In this document: piece by piece, positions 10,385 to 22,900 of the stretch
How the letters are laid out: each line of letters starts with the position of its first letter
Position numbering within the stretch: the stretch's first letter is position 1
Assembly (NCBI GenBank): GCA_005406025.1
Contig: BGZK01000146.1
Span: forward strand, 615,360 to 679,359
Direction: 5' to 3'
Length of the DNA: 64,000 nt
Origin: Eumeta japonica
Lineage: Eukaryota; Arthropoda; Insecta; Lepidoptera; Psychidae
The notes under the pieces: generated by a model
What the model was told of the DNA's origin: nothing
What the model saw: the letters and a program-made list of their open reading frames with translations, nothing else
The model's database searches: none
Made by a program: the position numbers and the translations under genes

Positions 10385-10794
10385 TGCATCTTCATATATC
10401 TACTTCAAACTCAGAGAGTTAAACAAAGAGTTTGAGGTATAAATGCGTCGGGTAATTAAATCTCCTTACCTTTTTCCTCATGGTCAAAAATATTTTACTA
10501 CCCCCATTTATAAAACTTATCCGACCCGGACTGATAATCATAAATTAGTTTACAATCAATGCCGCACTATGACTTCTCATTTACGATTAGGACATAATAG
10601 TCATTGACTTTATACTGAGCACCACCTCAACTGACATCAATAACAATTCAAATCACAATACTATCATGATTACGTACAACGCAATTGAGACACCCGCAGT
10701 ACGTCAGAATCGTTTCAGTCAGTGTCAGATCGCGCACGTAGGTGCTCGTAGGGAGCGAGGCGGGGGCGGGGGCGGGTCGGCTGTAGGCCCAGCT

Positions 10795-10932
10795 TCATGC
10801 CGCCGTGGCCTGCAGGTACCGCCGCAGTTCCTCCTGCGTGTCGAAAATCATGACGGGGAAGGGCGAGCCGGGCACGTGGCGGCCCGCCCAGCGCACCTCC
10901 ACACGATAGTCGCCCGGCTCCGTTGGCGAGAA
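10795..10932 (-). CDS. jbug: Filamin terminal coding exon (visible exon 35)
   Basis: 45 codons and TGA. It encodes PTEPGDYRVEVRWAGRHV and PGSPFPVMIFDTQEELRRY, ending LQATAA. The final repeat runs to a short charged tail, so this is a genuine C-terminus rather than a truncation. Confidence 0.95.
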   Translation of the reverse strand, partial: FSPTEPGDYRVEVRWAGRHVPGSPFPVMIFDTQEELRRYLQATAA

Positions 10933-13900
10933 CTGCGAACGGTTATATTGTTAATTAACAGCAGACAAGATATGTACTAAATACATTTTATTCAGATCAG
11001 TAATGTCAAGAAAAACGTCATTGTTGATGACAGTTTTAATTTAAAGTTCTGTTACATTTTCATTGCATATTAGGCAACAAAAGTAAAGTTTAATATTGAT
11101 GTAATGATCAAGTTTTTTTTCTGGTAAAATATTAATTGCTATCAAAAATAAAATTGTACATGAAAAAACTGCTGTGCCATCATCGTTATATAATTTTTAA
11201 CTATAAAAGGTACTATCTTCAGCAATTTTTAATATTCAGTACATAGAATAAAGAGGATATTGAAAGAACAGTGAATGTAGAAAATAAAAGAAATGGGGCT
11301 TTGCATGCTATTACGAATAGTAAGTGTCTCACGATAAGCGCGTTCGGCTATCCATAATGGGGTACTGATCCCCACTCTTTATGTACGGTAGCGAATGTCA
11401 GGTACGGCAGAAGAAAGATGAAAGTAGAATCAATGCAGTGGACAGGCAATCTGCGTAATATGCGTGAAAAGTATTTGAAAAATAGGTGTAGGAAAAATGA
11501 TATCAGAGACTAGTATGGTTTGATAGAACATATAGAGACTCAAATAGAAAAAAAAAAAAGGACATTAAGGCGGTTTGGCCATCTGGAAAGGATGAATGAA
11601 AATAGACTAGAAAAAATAAATCTATAGAGCGAATGTGTGTAATGAAAAGGTCGGCAAGGGTCACTGCAGAAAATCCCATGCAGACCAATTTGGTGGGATA
11701 TTAAAAAAATAAACAAATTTTAATTCGGAATCGACAAGCCAGCCTGTAAAGATTGCTGGATGACGGTGAAGCAAGAGAGATATGCAAAGATCGTACCATG
11801 TGGAAATATGTAGCCTCTGCCTACCCTTGTGGGAAATAGATATGAGTTTATATTAATAATCATAATGTAAATCGAGTTTGATCGACAAGCTCTACCTACT
11901 ACTTTTCTATTGATCTATTGTAAAAAATGTATTGGTATACAAATATTTATTACCTTGCACAATATGGTTCGATCTTTTTGATTTTCTCTTTGCATTTCCA
12001 CACGAAATGCGCCTTTAGGTCCACGGACGCGAACCGTCAGCTGACCTGCGCCGGCGCCACGGGTGTCGCACAAGAACCGAGATTGGAAAGTAGCCAGAAC
12101 TCCTGGCTCGACACCCGGTCCGTAAACGCGAACCTGTTATATAATTGTCATTTTTATAGTACAGCTCATATTAAGAAAAAAAAAATAACAAAGTTTTATA
12201 CATTTGTCATATTACAAGATTTTCGAACAAACAAAATGTAAATTTATTTTTGGTAGTGACAGTTTTTTTAAGGTTCTAAACTATAGAAATAATACTTGTT
12301 AAGAGAGATGTAAATCAGGTAAATCTTTACTACATACTTTTATATGAATTATATTCTATATGTATATGTCACTGCACATAACCTGATATGCGTTAATTAA
12401 TAAAATATCTTTAAATCAATAATATGAAATATCTATTTGGCTTTTATACATAACTATACTTAGTGTGTATGTCAGGTTTTAATACCTTACTGTATGGACA
12501 CAACCAACTGCTGCTAATTTCAACAATTGTTTAGATTAGCCATATCCTGCTCGCTTCGCTATACTCTTCCAGATTAAAAGTATTCTTTATCGTATTCCAA
12601 GAAATAGTTAATCTAAGTCTCTGCAATTTCGACTACAATCCCTTCAGATGTTTCGGAAATTAGTCGGAATTATATGTTCAGATTTCAAATGCTATACCTT
12701 GGAGGGGTCGGGCGCTCCGGCGACCTTGAGTACGAAAGGCGAGCCAGGTACGTGGTCGCCCGCAAACTGCACACTCAGCACGTGCCGGCCCGCCTCCTGC
12801 GGCTTCACGTTCAGCGTGAACGTGCCGTCGCCGTGCTCGTACAGCTCGCAGTACGCCACCTGGCCGTCGTATAATAATCATTATTATTTTACTTTTATAT
12901 AATTCAACAGATATATTTGAAAAAAAAACTTTGTATAATAAGGGCTTTGACAGTTTTCAACATAGAATATTAAAATGATCTAATTAGTAAACAGAATGAT
13001 GTTTTTCAATGTTGTCACATGACACAATATACAAATAGAGTATGTCGTCTATTGGTGTCAATGTTATTTGCAGATAAATAGCAAAATCAATTTCACTATA
13101 GTCAGCACCCAAAAATATTTGAATACAAAATTATTCATGTATGTACAGTTCTAAACGTGAAACAAACACAACATAAGTTTAAGTTATGAAATAAAATCAA
13201 AATAAAAATAAAATTTTATTTAGTCTATAGTTGAATAACTTTAGAGCTGTGGCAATATCAAGCTATTTCATTCCGCACAAACCATTTTCATTTCATGAAG
13301 AAAAAATTTTTATTAGTTCTCAACACTATATTTTTAAACAAAGTCAAATAGAATTGCATTTTTAAATAGGTTGTAAAATTACTATTGCAGTTAAATTATA
13401 ATGCAAATCTATAGTATTTCAATTGATTACAATTAAATCAGTTATCATTAAGAATACATCTACAATAAAAATAAACATAATACAATGTTACTTTTAAAAT
13501 AGTGATGAATTTATTTTATTGATTCTGAAATGGAAATGATAAGATCTATATATAAACTGTTTTATTTTTATTAGTCTCGATCTACATACATAATTCTTTC
13601 TTTTTCTTATCTTTCATATATAATTCTAATAGTATTTTGTCTATAATTTTTAACATTATCAATAGACAATTTAGAATTTTGGTACATGCGGACTATCTAA
13701 AACAAAATACACATTCTGGTCAAATTAAGTTAAATTAAGTAAAAAAAAAATGCTAAATTTGTGACCACTACTTTCCATTTCTATAACTCAAAATAACATG
13801 TAATTAAAAAATAAAACCACCTATGTCAATAAGTTTTCATTAAGAAAGATGCAATGGACTAGATATAGAGTTATTTTAAAAGTACTTTTAAAATTCCTAA

Positions 13901-16900
13901 TTCTAATTCTATAGTTATCAGGTATCAATTAATTATCAACATGTTTTCCTATTAATGAAAAGTGTTTCTTTTTAAAGAAGCCTAACCTTATTAGGTCCAG
14001 TGCAGTGTGCGGTCAGCTCGCCGGGGCCAGCGCGGCGTGTGTCGATCCACGAGCGGATCTCTCGGCCCACAACGCCACCTTGCAGCCCAGCTCCCGAGCA
14101 AACCACACGCGACGCGTCGCCTGCCTCGCCGCCGCCCGACACTTTTACCGTTAGAGGGCAACCTGGCCAACAAACAATTATGCTTGTAATGTTGTTTGTC
14201 ATTTAAATCTCTATGATAAAGGGCTGAAATATGTTTCTTAAAGGGCTTTTATGGTCACATGGTCTAATAATGTTAACAGGATTTCCAGAAAACGACAGTG
14301 AAGTTTTCGGGTGTTTAGGTTTTTTTTTTCTTTATAGTAAACACTAAGTAAATTTAAAATTTGAAATTTGTGTGCCTGCTAAAAGTACCTTAGAATTTTA
14401 ATGATCGATGAGTCAGTATGTCAGTGACAAAATTAAAAAAACTTCAGTTGGAACTATTTCAGTAAACCATATGTATAAATAGAAAATGATTTATGAATAT
14501 AGCTCTAGCATGTCCTCTTGGTCACTGAATATTCAGGTTTTGTAACTACAAAATGTAATAATTTTAACTTTATTCACAACGAAATAAAGAGAGGTCGAAA
14601 GGAGTGTGAGCGGTTTCGAAAAAAAGCGGTATGGCTGTGCTTTATTAGTTTGATTTTGCTCAGTTGGGCAGGGGAAATTCTGAGCCCCGAAAATAAAATT
14701 TTAGGATGTTAGAGTTTAGTGTCTGCTAGAAGTACTTTAGAATTTTGATGATGGGTGAGTGTGTGTCAGTGACAAAATTAAAGAACTTTGATTGCTAAAT
14801 GTTCATATAATATAGGTGTAAATAGTAGATCATTTGGTAATACAGCAAGTTATAAGTTCTCTGGATCATTAACAATTCAAGTCTCAAGCTTTATTCACAA
14901 TGTAATTTTAGGATTATTATGTTTCGGGTGGCGTCAAGAAAAGAATGGTAGAACTGTGCTTTATTTGTTAGCTTGCTTTTGCTCGATTTGTTGCCAATTT
15001 CTGATGGAGTTTTTCGCATAAATAAAACAATAATCAAATTAATGTTTTCTTTTTAATTTATCATAAATGAAATTAAAGAAAAAAACTTAAAAAAAATGTA
15101 ATTTTTGGTAATATAAGAATATGGTTGGACATATTGTAGTCCTCCTGAGGTTTAACTGAATTTCGTGTAGCGTAGCGCAATTTGCTAATAGCAAAAGTTT
15201 GGATCTTTACATATACGTAGACATAAAATCCTCTTAAAATCTAATTAATGTAATACCATAAAGGATTCGTTACATGCATTCTTCATCTTTATTTTTCACT
15301 ACATTAAAATAAGTGAGCTAATTGATTTCACAAATACCTTTTACCGGTCGTCCGGCCCAAAGTACTCGTAATTGATGGTCGCCCGCACGGCGAGGCGTAT
15401 ACGTGGCGCGCCACAGGCCGGGACCCGCCGCCGTTAGCGCCACGGGCACTGTCTCTCCATCGGTTGATGTCAATGACGCTTCAGGAGCACCCGGCCCTGC
15501 CGCACTGCCATCTATGAATTGATTGTTAAGATTAATTATAATTTACATAAAGTAAAGCAAATAGTTATTTCGGTTCACAAATTTCATAATAATAATGACC
15601 AATAATAACACTATCCTGTTCCATGGGAATAACATTTCACACATTCATATCATAAAATTCTGTAAAAACTAGTATTTATAAGTCTATTTTTCCTTTTTGT
15701 TGACATATATATATATACATATTCATATATTATAGTTAAAATAAAATTTATCGAATTGCATTATAAAATACCTTAATCTGTATCTACATGTCATTATTTT
15801 TTTTTGTGAATAGGTAGAATCTAACATAGTAATAAATAAAAAAAATTAACCTATAGTGAACACAGCCGGCGTGTGTGGCGCGGCGTGCGCCAGGCCGCGG
15901 CCCGCGAGCGTCACGCGGTCGGCGGTGTGGGACGCCAGCAGCGCCCGCCGCGGCGCGCCAGCCACGAGAGCGCCGTTGTACGTCAACTCTAACTCTTGTT
16001 CGCCCGTCATGCCTTCGGGTGCGGCAAGAGTTACTACAGACCGTCCTGATACGGTTTCTACACCTGAAATTTTGACCAACTAACATTAATTATATTTAAT
16101 ATTTATTTTCATATGTATTATAAACTGTGTATGTCTGAAAGAAAACATATTTATCCAATAAAATATACCTTTTTTTTTTTAATAAAACAGAATTTATTTT
16201 TGAGTGTAGTTAAAAATATTAAAATGTAATTACTAGCTTTTTGTTACATACTGCTAAAGTAATTAAACGACAATGGTTAAATGGCCATGTTTAAGACATG
16301 GCCATTTTAATAAATAAACTTTTCTTAAAAACATTAAAATTGTCTTTTAAATATTTAATCATCTCTTTCCAAAGCAGAATATGAATACTAACGCTGATGC
16401 CTGCCAGCTAGCAGACACTCGAGCGTGCCGGGTCCCGCGGCGCTGGTGTCCAACACGAGCTTGGACGGCGCGCGCACGCGGCCCGCGCCGTCCGCGCCCC
16501 ACCCGCCCACCGCTATTATGGCTGATGTGTCTATCACCTGTATATTGAAAGCCATTATTATTGCTCAAGAGAATATAGAATGTCTCATAACGTGTGATAA
16601 AATGCATATGTACAGTATAAAACACAAATGTAAATTCCTAGATAAAACTCCTAGACATTTATTTATATATTTAAATAGAATTTCATTCATTCATTTAATT
16701 CAAAGACAAAATATAAATAAGCACCACTGTCGTTTATACTGGAAAAAATAATTGAGATATTATATAGTAGAAAGCATATATTGTATTTAAATTTAGCAAA
16801 TTTAACTGACCTTAACGGAGAAGGGACTGCCCGGGAGGGGACCGGCTGCAGTCGAAATCCTCACTTCGTACAGACCGACGACGAGCGGGATGTAAGCACA

Positions 16901-19900
16901 GAGCCACTCGCGCGGCGCTCCCGCCACGACTCTACATTCTAACAGGCCCGTGTCCGTGTCGTCTTCTTTCCCTTCTGTCAGTCTTTCTACCTGTTTTTGC
17001 AAAATTCTTTAATAAACATACTACTATTTCTGTTTCTGCTATATATAAACACACATTATTCATATATCTCTGTCTTTTTAAGTTTTTCATGCAATTTATC
17101 CTTTTTCTAATAACTGTACATATTTGTACCTGTACGGTGGGCGTGGCGTCGTCTGGGCAATGTATAGTAAAAGCGGCCTCCTTGCCGACGTGTGCCGCTG
17201 CCAGTCCTGTGCCCGCGCACCGTGCGCTGCTGCTGCTGCGTGCGCTCAGCACGCCCAAGGAGATTGGGCTTCCTAATACTGCTGCACCTATTTATATACA
17301 TATAAACATGTGGTTCTAAAATTCTAGTATCTTTTAAAATACTAATGAAGTAGATTAGTACTAAAATCGAGTGGTTTGAATAATACTAAAACACATAAAA
17401 TAAACATCCCTTGTATATTCTTGCAAGATTTCTACAAATTATCATATGAACTTGTTATAGTTCCTTCATCAAGATGTACCTCCGTAAGTAATGTAGAGGC
17501 GATAGTGCGCGGGTGAGGCGGGCCGAAGGCGCACGCGGTGCGAGTGCCCATCGTCGCGCAGGTCTACGGGTAGTCGCACGCGCCTCTCGCCCAGCGCCTC
17601 GCATACCACTTCCAGCTCGCCCGAGCCTGCATCCTTTGTGTCCACTTTGGAATCATCAAATAATACTTGTTAGTAGCGATCATATTATGGTATATAAAAT
17701 TTTGTAGGAATATTACATTTTTTTGGAACGAAGTTTCTTAACGCGGCTTGCGATAGGCGTTGACCGGTAGAAAGAGTAACATCGTTACGTTAAACGAAAA
17801 AGCGTTGCGACTCTTCCCTGCTACTTTCTCTTGAAATTTTTTGTTCAGTATTTTCTAACATAATTTATAATTCACTATTTTATATTTAAATTTTAATAAA
17901 TACTTTTCCTAAATATTAAATGAAACTTTTTATTTAATTTTTTAGTTTCGGTTATTTATATTGGAAAAAAACTTCAATTCTGACCTAGGTCCCCCGATTG
18001 CACATTTAGTTTTTATTTGTAAAGGCTAATTAATATTAACTACGAAATATTAAATTCAATTGTAGCATGCAGAAATAATTATTCAGTAAATGTCGGAAGC
18101 AGGGTCTTAATTTATTCTTTTAATTTTTTGGGTTTTGCTAGTAATTTCAAATTTCCGATTTTACAAAACAGCTAGATAATTTTATTATGGCATAAACCTT
18201 GAAATATTAACCAAAAAAAACCATAAAAATTTTTCAGACATAAAACAAGGCAAAAAATCATTTTAATGAAACTTTTTGTACTCTGTTAAACAACTACTTT
18301 ACATAATTTTGTAATCTGTTTACATTTGTTGTTTTTAACTATTTTAAAAATTGTTATTACTGTAAACGTCTCAGAGTAACTATAAGAAAAAAATGATAAT
18401 AAATATTTTTATTAATTACCTGTAAAGTTGATCATCGTTTGTGCAATGATGTTCCCAGTAGGAAGACCAGATATTACAACTTTGCTTGGATCAAAAGATT
18501 CGCATGTATATGGACTACCAGATAGGGGTTTGGAAAGATGTAGCACCTCTGAAATAAATTAAAGATGATTATTGTAATATACTGATAAAAAATATATCTA
18601 AGATAACGACAATGAATTTTTGAAATATAAAGTAATACCTATTGTACTTTGACCGACTTCTGTAATAGTAAATTCAGCTTGCAGGAGACCTGATTTGGTT
18701 TGATAACATCTGTAAACATTGGAATACAATATGTACTAAATGTATTAAAGTTTTAAAAAAATTTGTAAAACAGCAAAATAAAAATAAACATATAAATTAC
18801 CTTACAGGTAAAGCTCTAGATCCTGGTCCAGAAACCACTACGTCAAACTCTCGCGCAGGTCGGCCTAGAGTGTCTATGCTGAAAGACGCTACTTTACCTA
18901 CTTGAGCTTGATACAATCCAAGGCCTGAAGCTGATACCTGGCGGAATTGAAATGTAAAATTGCTCTCTCATTTCATTTCAAAATACTGTAATTTTGCTGA
19001 AGATATTAACAAAAAAATATTATCCTAGCGAATTTAGAAAGTCCCAAAATAATTATTAATAATACCAATTATGCAGTGACCCATACAAGAACAAGTAAAG
19101 TATGTAACTGTCTTTGGTAAAATATATCATAAATAATTCAAGAATGTCAAACTTTACGACAGGTTATTCTAGAAAATTGATATTTTAACATGTTACTAAT
19201 CTATCTAGGGAAGCTACATTTGTATACCTCCTGTCCTTGATGCTGTGGCGTTACATCTACGATGAGGGGCTCTCGTTGCACGGGCGCCCCGCTCCAGTAC
19301 AACGATATCCGGTGCGGCGCGGCGCGGGCCGGGTGCCAGACTAATTCACAACGAGATCCGCCTCGGCGTCGCACCGAGTGAGGTACGGTTTGGCCGGCGC
19401 ATGTGACACGACCGGAAAGTCTGCCTGCGCCTGCGTTGCTTGTGCTTACTGTAAATAAACAGACATTAAAATAAATGTAACTGACATAGATTATCTAGTC
19501 TTAAGATGAATCTTTTTGAAAAGTGAGAATGTAAAAAAAATTTTTTTCTTGATAATCTCAGTTCCCATATATAATTTGAGTTTATTAACAGTTTAAAACA
19601 ATATTATAAAAAAATATGAAATAAGCTTTAACTATTAATTTCTTTAATAGAAAAATTTATTAAGCACTATTAAGCAAAATCTTAGGATGATTTGATTATT
19701 TTAAAATAACAAGTAAACAGCCAGAATAGTATTCTTTTAAAAAAACCAACCTGTAAGTATCGCAGGTCTATGGGCTATAGCATCTCCGACAGACAGCACT
19801 TTGATAGCGGACGCATCTAGCGCCTCCACTTCCGCCAGAGGCCCCCGTGACCCTCGCACAACGTAGCGGCCCACTCGGCTAGCAGGAAACGTTAGTACAC

Positions 19901-22900
19901 CCGTGTCCTCCATGTTGACGTCGGATACAAGTGCACCGTTGGGTGACACCACTTCGACGTCGGAAAGGTTTTCGTCGAACTCCAATGTTGCCACACTGCC
20001 TGTGTACAATCATAAAAAGCTTGTGTTCTCAGTGTATCAAAATAAGAACTTTAATTGATTTAGTTTGTGTAGATTATATAAAGGTTTTTGGTTAATTCAA
20101 GGTTTTTTTAATTGCACGAAAAACATGTTTATAGATATGAAATATAACTAAATCCTTCAAATAAATTAATACGATTTCAGAAACTTTATATAAAAGCTAG
20201 CTTTCACTCGCGGTTTCGCTCGCGTGAACATAGAAACAAATTTAATATCTTAGAGAATTATAGCATATGTGTTATTCTGATGTAGAAGCTATATGACTGT
20301 TAATTTTTGTGTGATAGAGTAATAAACATTGATCCATATTCACATACATTTGCATTTGTAATATTAGGGGTCGTCCACATATTACGTCAAGCATGGGGGG
20401 GATCTGGACAGAACATTACGAACTGTGATATGGGGGCCCCCGGGGTTTCTTTAAGTGTGACATCATCACACTTCAGTCATAAATTAAAAAAAAATTATAC
20501 CAATATAAAATTTTTTTATAAGTATTATTTAATAATAATTGTTGCTGCAATAAATTAAATAACAAAATATTTAAATAACAACTATAAATTTTTAGTAAAT
20601 TGTATTCTACAGCTGGCATATAGACTCAAAAGAGGGGGGGGGGGGGAAATAATTGTATGGTGTGACATATTTGTAAGGGGTTGATGTGCATGTGGCCAAG
20701 TGTGCCATGTTAAAATATTGTGAAAAAAGGTATGACGTAATATGTGGACGACCCCTTAGTATGATAAACTTGAAAATATAAAATTAAATAATGCAGGGTA
20801 GTAGACCTATAAATAATAAGGCAGTTACTAACCAACTTGTACATAAGTGTGTGGTTCGTTGACTCTGCACACAAAAGGACTTCCAGGTACAGGCTGCTCG
20901 TTGAATGTTACGGAGACACGGTGAGGTTCACGCGATATCGGCACGAATGTCACGTCATACAAGCCACGTGCCACCGCTACAACCTTGGGAACAATAGTTT
21001 TATTAATTGTAACTTTCAAACAAATTGCATAAAATTCTAAGATAGCTATAAATTCATACAATTATGCTTTTAATACTAAAATGATATCTCTATTGTTTTT
21101 TGCAAATATTTTCTTGATGGTAACCGTTTGAAAATATCATCAAGAAAATACTGTATGATATAAGCATGAGTACATAAATGAAGGTATAGAACAATTTTAA
21201 TGATATTAAATATGCTAAATTATATTTCAAGCTTGGAAATATATCTTCTCATATAATGCCATTATTACATTTTTTCTTCTTTTTGTAACTAAATTAATAT
21301 ATATTACATTATATTAAAGAAAACTAAGAAACCTCTGCTTTGACAGTCGTGGAAGGAGTAGACACGACTAATTCGAGCGTGCCCTCTCCTGCGCCCGCCG
21401 CGTCCACGCTGAATGTCACAGGGCGGCCTACTTCTACGCCACGTTCCTCGTCTGGGCTCTCTTCCAAGTTCAAACCTTCCAAGGTGCCCTCCAATTCTGA
21501 TTATAGACACAAAAAAACAAATAAAAACAAATACTCCAGTGTGTAGGTAAATCAAATATTTTTAGCGTTAATATAAGCACCTCCTGGGCCGAGGCCGGTG
21601 ACCCTGACGCGCTGAACATCATAAACGTTGCACGTGAAAGGTGAACCGGGTACGTGTCTACCTCCTGACGTCACCTGGACCGCATGCCTACCCACCGCTT
21701 CTGGGGTGTAAGTGGCTGTGTATCGACCGTCACCCATGGAATTAACTCTCGTGCGAATACTCGTACCGCCAGGGCCAGAAACGTATACTGAAGGTTCTCC
21801 GGCTGGAAATTTATGTTTATGAGTAATAAATATGTGATATTTAAACATTTAAAAAAACAGTTATTTTTTGATAATGTACATGGATCATAGCACAGAATAT
21901 CAAGATCAAGTTCGAAAGATGTATTTAAATATATCATCACCAAAAACTACATTAACAATAGTTACTGATTAATCAAATACAGTTCATTTTTATTTTTTAT
22001 TTGAACAACAATTTGCTATTTTAGGAAGTACCTATTGACTAAAACATTACCTTTTTGTGTCAAAGCATATTCATATTTATTTATACTTTAAAAAAAGACC
22101 AAGTAAAATTCAAAGGATTGATTCAATTATTAAATTGACATTGATTTTGTTTTTGTAACATTGAACATAGATAATTTTTTATCATATACTTATTGTCCAC
22201 AAATGAACTATTATAAAAAAAATACGAGATTTCATGTAGGCAGAGTCGTGCGTAATATCCATTCTATGTTTTGCATTCTTGTGAATATTATAAACATTAC
22301 AAAAGCATGTGTTGAATGTTAATATACTATTAACATTAAAAATAAAATGCGGTCTTAGAACATAACATCTAAACAAATTATGTTGCTTTATTTAAGCCAA
22401 AGACGATTTAAGCCTAAGAGACAAATTAAAATGAATAATTATTTCTATAAATACTAGAATACTAAATGAATTGAACTCACTATGAAATCCCGTGAGTTGA
22501 ATCTCTGCAGGATCTCCCCTTGGAGCAGAGGTCAGGCCGGCCCCTGTCGCTCGGGCGTCCGCGGCCGCCGGCGCCGCCGACACTGGGCACGGGAAGGGCG
22601 ACCCCGGGACCGCGTGACCGTTGAAACGGACCGACAGCGTGTGGAGAGCGGCTTCTGTGGGCTTGAAGTTCACCTGTGAATGTGAAGTGGATTTAGTATA
22701 TGACTAATCAAATAAACACGTTTTTATAGTACTCATTTACTTAGGAGTTAACGAAACGTTAAAATTTGCTTATATATTTATTATCTGTGAAAGATTACTT
22801 CTGCAATAATAGTTATAAATTTCATGAAGTGAGATCATTTAAACAAAAAATTGTTAAATATGTCATATAGTTATTCAAAAACATATATCAAATGAATTAG

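Noticed and set aside
10666..10980. + strand open frame over the filamin terminal exon
   Set aside because: It is antisense to visible exon 35 and made by its GC-rich codons.
14000..14206. Open frames on the + strand and in other frames over GC-rich exons (also 12648-12902, 15856-16083, 16425-16751, 17513-17707, 37506-37742)
   Set aside because: All are shadows of filamin exons; only the - strand frame gives filamin repeats and matching splice phases.
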